DNA of 64,000 nucleotides from Scolecobasidium constrictum UM 578 (lineage: Eukaryota; Ascomycota; Dothideomycetes; Venturiales; Sympoventuriaceae): NCBI GenBank assembly GCA_000611715.1, contig AZYM01000034.1, forward strand, positions 1 to 64,000, given 5' to 3'. Below are positions 22,720 through 33,855 of the stretch, one piece after another; the stretch's first letter is position 1; each line of letters opens with the position of its first letter. Position numbers and translations under genes: made by a program. Below the pieces are notes generated by a model that was not told where the DNA came from, did not search any database, and saw only the letters and a program-made list of their open reading frames with translations.

Positions 22720-24876
22720 TTAGCCCCAGACGTCTTCCTGCCACTTCCTGGATCTTCTCAAGTTTTCCATCCATGATTCGGCCTCCGATGCAGGCTGTGC
22801 ACTGAGTTCACTGCGAAGCTTTCGAATGCAAGCACCCACATCTCGCGACATAGACGTGCGGCCACAAACGTACAAATTGGCGCCCTGATCAAGCATATCG
22901 ATCACATCTTGCCCATGCTCCAGTACCTTGTGCTGCACATACTCTTTCGTGTCCGGATTTAACCTTGAGAATGCCTTGATAATCGTCAAAGACGGTCCGA
23001 GTTGTTGCTGCAGAACATTGAGCTCAGCGGCGTAAATTTCATCGCGTTCTGGATGCTGGCAGCCAAAGAACAGCATCATTCTGCCAATATCCCGTCCAGC
23101 TTCTTTCAGACGGGCGCGCTCCTGGATGAAGGCCCTGAATGGAGCAAAGCCAGTCCCCGCAGCGATCATGATCAAGGGACAAGAAGTCGAGATGGGCAGC
23201 TTAAATTTGGATTTGCGCACGAAGCCCGAGATCTGACAGACTGAACTCTCGCCGCCGGTCGGTTTGTCGTCCGAAACGCTGGACTGTCTCGTAAGATGGA
23301 GGAGGTGGCTCGATGCAAGACCAGGTATGACTTCTGCCGTGGATCGAGGCAGCGGCTGAGGTGCTACAAGCACAGTCAGATGTGCAGTTCGTGGCGTGAC
23401 TACACTCGACGAAGAGATGGAATAGTAGCGCGGCTGCATTCACGGAAGGAGATCGATGATGTGCGCAATGCTCAATTTCGGCCAATGGGCGTCGCAACCA
23501 CCAGCAGAGCTTGCCAATCGAAGCACTTTACCGAGCGTGATATGATGCTCTGCCAAGTACGCACCGTACAAATCTGAGTCTCTGCTGAGTTTGTCAAGCC
23601 ACGCAGCGGCATCGGCTGAGGGTGCGAGTGACTTCAAGCTCTGGATCGTATCGCGCGATACTGGAGCACAAATCTCGAGATAAAAGCGCAGCAGCGCATC
23701 TGCAGTTGTTGGACTTGGGACGTTCAGCTTGACACCTGGCTCGCTGCCTTTGATCAAGATCGGAGTGTGCCGCCTCTCAGTCAGGCCGAGCGATTTGAGG
23801 ACCGCGTCGACTTCGAGATCTGGGTTGACGGCCCACACTCCAAAGTGATCTCCGGTCTTGTATGCAATCTGCGGGTGCCCACTGAGATCGACCTCGAGAT
23901 GTAGACAGTTCCGCCTGTTGGTGCCCATGAAAAGCTCGCGATGGGCTTTGATCTGAAGAGTGGCTGTCGGTGAATGGCCGGCGGCACGATTCTTTTGGAG
24001 TGGGTCGCCTAGGTAGAGATCTTGGACGTCCAGTGACGAGTCTTCTTCGACGAGACATGATGGATCCACCGGACGGTCGACGACATCGATCTTAAAGTGT
24101 GCCGATAGTAGAGAAATAATTGAAGCTTTCCAGCCCAGAAAATCCTCTTCCGTGCCACCATTTGCATCATCTGCCTTGCCCACCGGAGCCAAGGACTGCG
24201 CGCCTGCTGCTTTCAGAGCCTCGTCAACAACATCTACCGCTCGATTATAATGCAAATACGTGGAGTTTCCAAGTCCAAATGCTAGATAACGAAGTCGCTG
24301 CAGCATGTTGGATTGTCCTTTGATAGTAGCAAGCCATTCCCACAACGCGTTGGCGTTGTCGCTAGGATCCCCCTCGCCATAGGTGGATATGAGGAAAACA
24401 GCCAATTGATCTTCTTCGAGCAGTGCTACCGTGTTGGCATCGTAATCTGATAGATCCGCAACAAGACTCTCGACCCCGAGTTTAACTTTCAGATCCCGGG
24501 AGAATCGATGTGCACATCTTTCCGCCGTTCCTGATTGCGAACCCCAGAATATCACGATCGATCGTTCGAGTTCTCTCAAGCGTTCGGCTATGTTCCGTGT
24601 CCGGCTGTTGCTCATGCTGGCCTCGCCATCTTTAAGCTGCGGAACCTCGAACCAGATGGAAGCGGAAGGATCAGGCTGATGCCACCATATGCCTCTTGTG
24701 GCCCAGAGAGCGAGCGCCCACAGCGATAGGAACAGGATTAAGAAGTCGAACACAGAGCTCGGCTTGATGCTGCTCAAAAGCTGAGTCCTATCGATGGGGA
24801 AATGGACGAGACTGTGGGATAGCGACATGGTGTATGACTTGCGAATCTGACCAGGTATACTATGAAGCGGTAGCAT
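22720..24876 (-). pseudogene. NADPH-cytochrome P450 reductase interrupted by one in-frame TGA
   Basis: A complete reductase apart from one stop codon. The ATG at 24828 (or 24876) leads into a membrane anchor (FDFLILFLSLWALALWA). The FMN domain has GSQSGTAE, STYGEGDPSDNA and GLGNSTYLHYN. The FAD and connecting domains run to AHIIDLLP. There TGA (23440-23442) replaces the residue that is basic in relatives (LLPR-x-QPRYYSISSS). The same frame goes straight on with ATG CAG CCG, FAD motif QPRYYSISSSSVV, NADPH motifs AAGTGFAPFRAFIQER and CGRTSMSRDVG, and the family end KWQEDVWG. CGA to TGA is one transition. No intron can remove the stop. The enzyme would pass electrons from NADPH to P450s at the ER; as written only an FMN-containing half and, if translation restarts, a 239-residue FAD/NADPH half could form. 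A base-call error is the main alternative. Confidence 0.88.
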
Positions 24877-25647
24877 GAAGTCCTTATACTAATATCTCTT
24901 CCCCAGCTTCTGTCCCCGGATCTCATCAATACGGGGTCCGGAATATTGGACATAGATCACAGGCACCTCCACTTGCGTGTGGTTGCCACGGACTAGAATC
25001 TGGCTGCGACTGGATCTCGCTAGAGAGTGCAGCGCGGCGCGACTTTCCGACTATGACATTGCATGGGCGATATTACTTGTTTGGGTAATGGACGCGCCAC
25101 GGCTCTTGCGCGTGTCCTGCCAGCAAGCGTGCGCAAACCCTCCCCGCGAAAAGGTCACACATTGGGTCGTTCATCGTCTTGATGCGCATCGCATAGTGGG
25201 ATGATGTTCGATCACGAAAGGGGCGTGTAACATGGTTCTTTCGCCAACAAAATGCGATGGGTGAGGTTTTGGCTTGGGAACGCGGTCCGAAGAAGTGCCA
25301 AGTGGATTCTGTGCCTTGCGGCCTCATGGCCACGTGACAAAACAGAGGACTGCGGCGACATGCGTCGCATCTGGACGTTCATGCCACGTATAGACTGTCG
25401 CTCGATGATGAGCACTGCGTACAACTTTGCACCCTGCTCCCGGTCTACTTGGGAATCAAAGTCAAGCTGTTACTTGGAGCAAAGAGATGATATAGAATTG
25501 GCTCAAGTTGGTACTGTCTGCGCGACTCCGATAGCGTTTTCTCTATCGGCAACTCTTACAATGTTCGGTCTTCCGATCTCATGTCTATGGAGAACTTTAC
25601 AAGGCTTTTCGAAGAATTCTGGGAAACACACCAAATCCAAATGTCCA
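24877..25647. other. Intergenic, nothing recognised
   Basis: 771 bp holding the promoter of the reductase gene and the 3' region of the Gfo/Idh/MocA gene. A CGG-GGT-CCG inverted triplet at about 24931-24940 could bind a Zn2Cys6 protein, but such short matches occur by chance. Confidence 0.4.
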
Positions 25648-26980
25648 TCATGCTGTTGCCTTAATGGCCTTCCCATTCAGTGGCTCCATGATAGGTAGAC
25701 CTTGATCGTCGAAATAAACAGGCAAGCCAGTCCGGAATGAATGCTGTAGCGCCATCGCGATCTTCGCAGCCTCAAGAGCATCCTCGGGAGTACAAGTCAT
25801 AGGTCTGTCGTCCAAAACTGCAGCAGCAAACTCTGCAAGATCGTTAACGAACGACCTCGAATGGAGAGTAAAGGCATCCTGCGTGGTCATCGTTCTCACT
25901 CCGTGCACGTCTCGAATCTCAACACCGTTGATTCGACAGTCGCCGTTGATGATGGTGTGACCTTTGGTGCCGTTCAGCCGAGTCGTAGCTTCGTATCCGT
26001 TGGTGAGTGTCCTCCCGAGATGGGTCGTCAAGATTTTTCCATTGGCGAATTCGACCATTCCCCAGCCATTGTCGCAATCACCGAACTTGGCAAGATCTCC
26101 GTAGACCGCTTGTTGTCCCATGGCGATAACCCTGTTGACCTGTTTGTGGGGATTGCTTAAGCCTCGTTTGACATCGAGAAAGTACCGAGCTATATCGACC
26201 TGAATGGAGTCAGCAAGGGAAGCGTATGGCATTGAGAACCACTAACATCATGAATGCCTGCATCCAAGAAGATTCCGCCCGATTGTGCAGAGAAAGCAAC
26301 GAAGAATCCTGAGATATCGTGAGCTCAGCCAAATCAGATGTGTGGGATATCTTGTTACCATTCGGGTCCTGCGGATCAAGTCCCGTTGTCTCCACGGCGT
26401 GAATCTCCCCAAGTGCTCCATCATCAACCATCTTCCTCGCGACCATATACGACTCGTCATCTGAGCATTATTGGTCAACACTTGCTACCCGATGCGAATC
26501 GATTATCACTCACATCTTCGACTGAATGGTACAAGGAACTTCAGATGAGGATTGGCAACAGATTTGGCCACGACTTCTTGCGTGGTGATGAGATCAACCG
26601 AGATGGGCTTCTCGCATAAGACATGCTGGTCGAGAAATGTTAGCATCTCTGCACAGATTCTTTTGGACATAAATGCGGCTCACCAGGCCAAGGTCGAGTG
26701 CCAGACAAACCAACGGCGCATGAGTCGCCGTTGCTGAAGAAATTATGACGGCTTCTGCGCCTCCGTTCCGCATGCACTCCTCGCCGTCCGCAAAGAACCT
26801 GATCGACGAGGGTAAATTGGCGGCAGCCCAAGCATCAGCACCTGGCTTGGGATCACTGACGGCCACGAGCTCGATGCGAGGCTGATGATTGACCAGAATC
26901 TGCGCTCGGATGGCGCCCAAACGTCCAAGGCCAAAAAGGGCCACCTTAAGGCGTCGCTGAGGAGTCGCGTGCTTTGCCAT
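25648..26980 (-). CDS. Gfo/Idh/MocA-family NAD(P)-dependent dehydrogenase (inositol 2-dehydrogenase-like)
   Basis: Five exons: 26684-26980, 26514-26625, 26359-26460, 26247-26308 and 25648-26199; all GT-AG joins keep frame, giving 374 residues. The N-terminal Rossmann fold starts LKVALFGLGRLGAIRAQIL, with a GxGxxG variant, and continues ELVAVSDPKPGA. The family EKP motif appears as HVLCEKPISVD, which provides the conserved Lys. GGIFLDAGIHDVDIARYFL supplies the Asp and His of the active site (GG-x5-DxGxHxxD). Enzymes of this family oxidise inositols or sugars, or reduce related ketones and biliverdin. With an ITR-type transporter nearby, myo-inositol or another cyclitol is a reasonable guess. 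The ATG at 26980 was preferred to one at 27001 because MAKHATPQRRLKVALFG is the usual style. Confidence 0.86.
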
Positions 26981-27590
26981 GTTGCTGTATAGGAGTGTCA
27001 AAAGGTGCTACATCTTCTTCACGGAGTCGATCAGGTATATAATCATCCGAAGAGTTCTCGACGCGGGTACTCAAGCACATGTCTAAGGCACAAGTGAGAA
27101 CCTCCATTCGGTGAGTCGGAAGGGAAGCCCGAAAGGGCAAGGCGAAAGCACAACATCTTCGTCTCTCAATTTGTATGAGAGATCGGATATCATTGACAGG
27201 GTCTTCTCCAGGAAGTTGTTGATAACGTGGGGCGAACAGCAGATAGAGGACTCAGGAACGTGGAGTTGTGGGGGCGGGCACGCGCGGGGAGACTTTCCCA
27301 AAATGACAGTTCGCGGCGGACCCACTTTCGTATGCGATCTCTGGAGATCTTGTGGACATCCGTCCTTCATCACCACTCAAACACATTGGCATTGTGGCAT
27401 CGTATCATGCGATCAGGGTGCTTGAATCCAAATGCATGATGTCGGAAGGATTACTCTTGAGGGGAGCGCTCACGCGGCGCACCGAAAGAGCCATCTCGCC
27501 GACTGTCATGAAGACGCGTCCCCATGATATGAAAGACGACAATCTCGCGCCCATGTGGAACATTACGACCGCCATTCGAATCTTTGCAGC
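26981..27590. promoter_or_regulatory. Divergent promoter, Gfo/Idh/MocA dehydrogenase / flavin monooxygenase
   Basis: 610 bp between divergent starts, so coordinate control is possible. A TATATA-like element on the minus strand at about 27036-27042 sits roughly 58 bp upstream of the dehydrogenase ATG. TGATAA at about 27219 and AGATAG at about 27240 match the GATA-factor site HGATAR. Confidence 0.45.
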
Positions 27591-29636
27591 ATGGCACCAC
27601 ACGCTACTCACGACATCTCAGCGGCCTACGAAACTCCTGTGCACGATGTCAAAGCCAAAGTCGTCGTCAAGCAGCTAGAGCTGGCTGTGGACGCTCCAAC
27701 GCCAGTCGCTGACAATTTCATGTATGACTTCAAGTACAATCACGAACTTCCAACGACAGATGTTCTCGGTGTCCGCGTGCCCGACGACTGCGATGCGCAG
27801 GCTGTCGCAGAGCGACTGCTGAACCAGCTAGCTCGTGCTATGCAGGATGGAAATGCGGACGACTTTGCCGACTTATTCCTTGATTATGGTATGACTGGCG
27901 ATGGACTGGACACGCAAGTACAAACCATAATAACCATCCATGACAGGCATCTGGCGTGACAGACTCTCATTTACTTGGGACTATCGGACTTTCAACTTCC
28001 GACCCGCCATCCTCAATGCTGCCCGCGATCTGTTCCGCCCAACTCGAGCATCCAACTTCAAGTTCATGTCGCCAGCTCCAGCAATTCTTCGACCGTACCC
28101 AGACTACACCCATCTACAATTTGTGGTGTCCTTCGAGACCGAGTGTGTTCTCGGATCCGCTGTGGTCAATGCCGTGCTCACCAAAGACGAGGGATGGAAG
28201 GTTTATACGTTGAATACCGTGGCTGAGCAGCTCAAGGACTTCCCCGAGATTCCGGCTTCCGATGGACATATGACTGGGCCTATCACGTGGAGTCAGCAAA
28301 GGGCGAAGGACATTGACGCAGCAAACCCCGAAGTTCTGATCATTGGTGGGGGTCAGAAGTAAGTGATACCCAGCTTCACAAATTGCAGGATCTGTGTCAG
28401 AGTAATCTAACATCTCTCAGTGGTCTTGCTCTGGCAGCGCGCTGCAAGGCACTAGGTCTTGACCACCTCATCATCGAGCGACACGACATCGGCGACGTGT
28501 GGAAGAAGCGATACGAATATCTCTCTCTGCACTTCCCTCACTGGGCCGATGACCTGCCATACTTCACCTACCCAAAGCACTGGCCTACCTATACACCTGC
28601 TGAGAAGCAAGGCATCTACATGGAATGGTACGCCTCGGCGCTCGAGCTCAGTGTGTGGAACCAGTCCTCGGTGGTGAAAGCCGAGCAGGATGACTCGAAT
28701 AAGTGGACTATTGTGATTAACAAGAACGGGGAGACGCGAACTCTAAACCCTGTCCACGTTGTGATGGCAACATCGTTGTGTGGTGTGCCTATGACACCAG
28801 TCATCCCAGGCATGGCTGACTTCCAAGGTGTCATACGACATTCCAGCGCCCACGATAGCTCTCGGGACTGGGTTGGTAAAACGGTGTGCGTGGTTGGCAC
28901 GTCCTCCTCCGGCTTCGATACCGCGTTCGATTTTTCGCGCCGCGGTGTCGATGTGACCTTACTGCAGCGCTCACCAACATATGTCATGTCACTAACAGCC
29001 TCCGTTCCACGCATGCTCGGCAGCTACCAGCCTAACCCAGATGGTTGCCGTCCCGACATCGATGCCATCGACCGCCTCTCACAGAGCAACCCTGTAGGAT
29101 CCGGTGAAGAGTTGGCTAGAAGGACCGCCAAAGCGATCGAAGATGACGACCGGCCATTATTGGATGCCCTAAACGCTCGAGGCTTGCGCACCTGGAGGGG
29201 CCAGCGCAGCACGGGAAACGCAACGCTCAGCCAAACACGGAATGGCGGTTTCTACTTCGATGGCGGTGCTTGTGAGCACATCATCAACGGCAAGATCAAG
29301 GTAGAACCCGGCCACATCGAACGGTTCACTCGCGATGGTGTTATTTTCGACGGCGGGCGTGAGCGTAAATTCGACCTCGTCATCTTTGCAACGGGGTTCT
29401 CGAACACGATCGACTCGGTGCGAAGTACGCTGGGAGAGAAGATAGCTAGTCAGTGCTGTGAGATCTGGGGCGTTGACGAGGAAGGCGAGATGAAGGGGGC
29501 TTATCGGGAGACTGGCGTGCCGAATCTCTGGCTGATGGTTGGGCATCTCTTGTTTTCACGGTATCACTCGAAGCTGCTCGCTATGCGTCTGAAGGCATTG
29601 AGAGAGGGTGTTGCACTTGCGCCGTACAAGAAATAG
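27591..29636 (+). CDS. NTF2-like / flavin-dependent monooxygenase (FMO/Baeyer-Villiger type)
   Basis: Exons 27591-27888, 27947-28358 and 28421-29636 give 641 residues. The first 200 or so residues (LLNQLARAMQDGNADDFADLF, YGIWRDRLSFTWDYRTF, then GWKVYTLNTVAEQL) look like a SnoaL/NTF2-type alpha+beta fold. The FAD site follows at EVLIIGGGQNGLALAARCKALG, split by intron 2. Next come the acidic HLIIERHDIGDVWKKRYEYL typical of FMO-like enzymes, a second nucleotide site KTVCVVGTSSSGFDTAFDF, and LVIFATGFSNTI near the end. This architecture is known for fungal and bacterial FMO-like proteins. They oxygenate N, S or carbonyl groups using NADPH and O2. The substrate is unknown. An in-frame ATG at 27555 exists; 27591 matches the usual start better. 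Confidence 0.85.
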
Positions 29637-30053
29637 ATAGCGTCTGACCTTGGGAAGACAAAATCATGTTCCGTGTCACAACGGTGAAAGGCTTTTCAGA
29701 TTCTTTGATTAAATCCGAATTTGAAGCATCAGAGCCCCAGGTTCACTCCTCGCTGCAGCCTTCCAGCTGAGCAGTGCAGCTCGGGCCCGATACCGTCGGG
29801 ATATGGCGGTGGCCCAGGTGACTTTTTAAACGATGGTGAGGGTCCTATTAAAATCACGACCGCCCGGGCACGGGCCTCACCTGCATCAGGGCAGCTACTT
29901 GCTTTGCTCCACTCCAGCTTGTACCTTGATGTGATTATCGCTTATCACAGCGTCTCGGAATCCCAACAATAACACGGTTCTGTCGCATTCAGAGAGTGCT
30001 CGTCGATTCTGATCTGACTTCGACGCTGCCTACAATGTCGTGTGGCACGTGTT
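29637..30053. promoter_or_regulatory. Intergenic region upstream of Zn2Cys6 regulator
   Basis: 417 bp. It contains GC-rich blocks with CGG and CCG triplets (29785-29880) and, at 29935-29947, two adjacent GATA-factor sites on the minus strand (CGATAA and TGATAA) about 110 bp before the regulator ATG. Confidence 0.45.
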
Positions 30054-31592
30054 ATGTCAGAATCAAGGCGGCAGAAGTCCAAGACCGGCTGCATAGGATG
30101 TCGACTTCGCCGGAAGAAGTGTGGAGAGGAGAAGCCAGCTTGTGCTGGCTGTCTTCGCAATGGCCTTCTCTGTACTTGGCCTGATCCTGACAGCAAGGAA
30201 CACAACGAGATTTTGCGTCGCACGAATCCGAGAGGACGAAACGAGTCCCAGAGCTCCGCACGGCCAATCAGTACGGGCAGGTCATCAGAAGACGGGTACA
30301 CATCATCTGTGCCTGCTTCAGTCGTCTCAAGAGATACTCCCGAGGGCGATTTTGACGTACTGTCATCCCACATGAGTGGATTGGCCCTCAGGCATCCATT
30401 ACTCAAAAGGCCTGAATCACGTGTCATCTTTGAGCACTATATCTGCAAAACAAGTCGCGCCATAGCCACTTTCCATGCAGGAGACAGCCCTTTCCTGACA
30501 GAATTAGTGCCTTTCGGACTCGCGAACCAGCCTGTCATGAATGCAATCCTTGCCTGCAGCGGCATTCACCTTGCTCAGTTCACAAAGACGGAGGTGAGCA
30601 ATGCAACATGGATACATTACGGCCAGGCGATACAAGGGCAGAGGGAATCTCTCACACAGCTTTCACTCGGACAGAAGCAAGACGTGGTGCCATTGCTTGT
30701 GGCCGCAATTCTGCTGTGCATCGTAGAGGTGAGCAGCTTCATGTCGCATGGAGCATAAGCTAAAGTGGCGTAGACATTTCGCAATGGGTCAGGTGCAGTC
30801 GCTCTGCACCACCTGAAAGCTGCAAGACGGCTCCTTCGACAAGCTCTCGACCTGCCACCTGCTAGATTGAACCCTACGTTGAAGACATTCCTCATTGAGC
30901 GCTATATCTACATGGTTGCAGTTGCTCACGTTACGGTCGGCACTGAAGGCAACGGCTGGATTCTAGATGATGCCTCTACGCTGTGTACAGTTCTTCAGAC
31001 CGCGGAAGTAGGACATGCACATCATGAGGGCATGCATAGCTTGTTCAAGCTCATGCCCTTAGTCACAATCTTCGCGCAACGGGCACGGGAGATTAAAGCA
31101 CAGGACAGACATCAAGAGACGTGGAAGGACTACAGGACCTTGCACGACAGTCTGATGGCATGGACACCTCGGAAAGATGATCAGATCCAGCGATCTTGCG
31201 GCATTTTGTATCAGCAGGCTTTACATGCGTACCTTGCAAGCTCGATCGACTTCTGGACCATAACCGAGGACATTGATCCTCCGATTATGGTCATTGAACG
31301 AGCCTTCAGGACCATTCAAGAGTTGGTCACGCTGCCCAATGCGAATCAAGCGGTCCTCACGATGCTTTGCTGGCCGCTTGCCGTGCTGGGGTCATGTGCA
31401 CGCACAACAAGTCAGAAAGACTGGATCAAAGACCAATTTGAAAGTCTAGCGAGGAAGTACGCTTCAGAGTCTTTGACAGACACACTCCAGCTCTTGAAGA
31501 AGTTGTGGATGGCAGACGATGTTGGCAAGCAAGGCCCAAGCAGGTTCGCAGAGCTCATGGAGCAGAACAAAATGCCAGTGTTGTTCTTCTGA
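30054..31592 (+). CDS. Zn2Cys6 transcription factor with Fungal_trans_2-type region
   Basis: Exons 30054-30728 and 30774-31592 give 497 residues. The start at 30054 opens MSESRRQKSKTGCIGCRLRR, and the cluster is C-x2-C-x6-C-x6-C-x2-C-x6-C, ending GLLCTWP. After a basic, Ser-rich linker the protein has the pattern of fungal-specific regulators: LLKRPESRVIFEHYICKTSR, PFLTELVPFGLANQPVMNAIL and ACSGIHLAQF, as in the Fungal_trans_2 family. The intron splits LLCIVE from TFRNGSGAVALHHLKAARRLL, another family block. It is transcribed away from the flavin monooxygenase, in the same direction, and is tail-to-tail with the amino-acid permease only 60 bp away. It could control either gene. Confidence 0.85.
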
Positions 31593-31651
31593 TGGCTTTG
31601 GCCTTCTGATCTGTTGCAGCAATCATTTCTAGCACATACGAGGAAACAGCG

Positions 31652-33446
31652 CTACCACAGCCAATCCATGAACCTCTCGTATCTGGATGCTGGAGGCTTG
31701 TAGTCCAAAGTCGCTTCATGGGCCTCCACCTCCGCGATGCCTGTCACGAAATCCATGTCTTCTGGCTTGACGAATCGCGTACGCTTCGCAATCTTCCATC
31801 CGGCATAGATGACCACTAAGATCCAGGTTAGACCTGGAAAACAAATACGCGACGGATCCAGACACTTACAGTAGAACACAATGGTAAAATAGGCAGTAAA
31901 GAAGCCGGAGAAGGACCAATGGCCTTTGATGAAGACACCGTATCCGTTGGTCAGCAGGATCAGGGAGACCCAGAACAGCGCAAAATAGTTCGAGTACGCT
32001 TTGGCGCGTTAGTCCAACACAACGTTTCAGATGAGTGGTATTGACGTACGTGTGAACCAACTCCTGAATGGGAGACTCTCTAAGCTGATACCTTGCAGCT
32101 TCAGTCCCTTGTGGAATCTCAGATTGGCAACGAGCATGAGGATGTATGCAATCATGATCGCAGTCGAGCCGAGGTTGATGAACCAGTTCAGGACCACGGC
32201 AGACGAATTGTTGCACACCATGAAAGCAAGACATGACACGGCGCACGAGAGGATTAGTGCGTTGAGTGGAATACCATTCGTAGTCGTCTTCGCAAAGAGC
32301 TTCGGTGCGCGGCCATGTTTAGCAAGACCGAAGATGGTTCGAGAAGCCTGGAACATTAAACAGTTGCCGCATGACCACGCGGACGTGATGACGACAGCAT
32401 TCGAGAGGTGCGGCAGGAATGGGATGTCCAATCTGTTCATAGCGATGATGAACGGAGATTTTGCCACGCCATGTCCAGTCGCCAGGGCGCTCGCCATGGT
32501 AGGATCATCGTATGGGACCAGAAGTCCGACTGCGAATACAGACATGATGAAGAAGATAATCAGTCGATAAATGACTCGTCTGACAGCCTTTGGGATATTT
32601 CTCCTCGGATTGACAGCCTCAGAAGCGGTGTTGGCGATGAAATCTGGTCCACCGATCGCGAATGCCGCCGTGTTGAAGACGCCCCAAATCGCCAGAAATG
32701 TTCCGCCGCCTCCGCCAATATATTGCTGATTGAATGCGCCAGGATCTTTCCAATATCTGAAGCCGATGCGGTCGTGGTGTGGATTGCCACCGAGGACAAC
32801 GATGAAGGTGAAGAGCAGGAAGCCTATGATCAAGAACACCTTGAAGATCGACGCGCAGAATTCGACTTCGCCAAAGTACTTGACAGCGAGGCAGTTAAGG
32901 GCCATGATCACAACGAGAGTAATCGCGACCCAGACTCCTGGGTTGATGTCCGGGAACCAGTACGCCCACAGCCCACTGATGGCGGTGCAATCAGCTGCGG
33001 TGAAAATCATCCTATCGATGTCAGCTGAGATCCAGCGGTCGCTCACACATCAGTCCATACATGCTGTAGGCGTAGACCCAGCCCATCGCCACGCTGGCGC
33101 TCTCATCCACAAAACGCCCGATGTGCGTCACGAAGGAGCCCGGCACGGGTAACATAGCAGACATCTCGCCCATTGCATGCGCGACGCATAGCAGGAGCAG
33201 ACACCAGAATGAATACCCGATCAGCAATCCTGCCGGACCAGCACTGCTGAGTACGCCTGACGTGCCAACGAAGAGACCAGTACCGATTACACCCGAAATG
33301 GCCAACAGCTGGATGTGGTGAGACTTTAGACCTCGATGAATGCCATACTCGGAGAGTTGAATGTTGGTGGACTGGCCGACTTGTTGGCTGCTGCCAGAGT
33401 CTGAGCTCTGCAGCTCATGCACTTTGCCTTCGGTCTCTGTCTTCAT
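31652..33446 (-). CDS. Amino-acid permease (APC superfamily, yeast AAP type)
   Basis: Exons 33049-33446, 32050-33011, 31870-31998 and 31652-31815 give 550 residues. The N-terminal cytosolic tail ends RGLKSHHIQLLAISGVIGTGLFVGTSG, the hallmark of fungal amino-acid permeases, then about twelve membrane segments follow. Other family motifs are FAIGGPDFIANTASEAVNPRRNIPKAVRRVIYR (read as two adjoining blocks), LFAKTTTNGIPLNALI, and SLESLPFRSWFTPYSNYFALFW, which spans the third junction. The tail VTGIAEVEAHEATLD is acidic, as in regulated permeases. It would import an amino acid or related amine with protons at the plasma membrane. It diverges from the DUF3445 gene across a promoter with repeated GATA sites, so nitrogen control is likely. 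Confidence 0.87.
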
Positions 33447-33497
33447 GATGCTGGACTGAATTCTGTTGGCCTGTTCTGGTCACGCAGCTCAGTGAGT

Positions 33498-33503
33498 CTT
33501 ATA
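33498..33503 (-). promoter_or_regulatory. TATA-like element of the permease gene
   Basis: TATAAG on the minus strand about 52 bp upstream of the permease ATG at 33446. Confidence 0.45.
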
Positions 33504-33522
33504 TCTGCTTCTATGGGACATC

Positions 33523-33529
33523 CTTATCT
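33523..33529 (-). promoter_or_regulatory. GATA-factor site
   Basis: AGATAAG on the minus strand, outside the 16-nt repeats, about 77 bp upstream of the permease start. It matches the AreA/NIT2 consensus HGATAR. Confidence 0.45.
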
Positions 33530-33607
33530 CTGCCATGGACTTGGTGTTGACTTCATGACCTCGGCTGACCTTGGTAACAGAAGTCGCGTGGCAGCATTGC
33601 GACCTGA

Positions 33608-33623
33608 GAAGGCGCGCTTATCT
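33608..33623 (-). promoter_or_regulatory. 16-nt GATA repeat, copy 1
   Basis: Forward strand GAAGGCGCGCTTATCT; on the minus strand AGATAAG followed by a CGCGCC block. Identical to copy 2. Confidence 0.55.
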
Positions 33624-33802
33624 TCTATCCCACATGGCCTACAGGTATCGGCAGCATCCTCCGCAGAGTGCGAATTCTTCTGGACTGAGAGCTATATTCC
33701 CACTAGGCTCGATATAGTCTGAGCCGAGCCTAATATGGCAAGGTGGTTTCGCTTCGGGAAGTAGGCCGACCCCAAATTGTGGAGATTCCAGCTGGCCTGC
33801 AT

Positions 33803-33818
33803 GAAGGCGCGCTTATCT
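33803..33818 (-). promoter_or_regulatory. 16-nt GATA repeat, copy 2
   Basis: Exact copy of the element at 33608-33623, 195 bp away in the same direction. Confidence 0.55.
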
Positions 33819-33855
33819 ACGAGTCCGCGAACTGACGAGCTGGGCATGGAGGAGT

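Noticed and set aside
23380..23500. An intron removing the reductase TGA
   Set aside because: The coding sequence on both sides is conserved without a gap, so removal of the stop by splicing would delete conserved residues.
9038..24876. Repeat-induced point mutation as cause of the broken genes
   Set aside because: RIP leaves many C-to-T changes and A+T enrichment; only isolated lesions of different types are seen.
24931..24940. CGG-GGT-CCG as a Zn2Cys6 operator
   Set aside because: A single short match of a very common motif; not enough to call a site.
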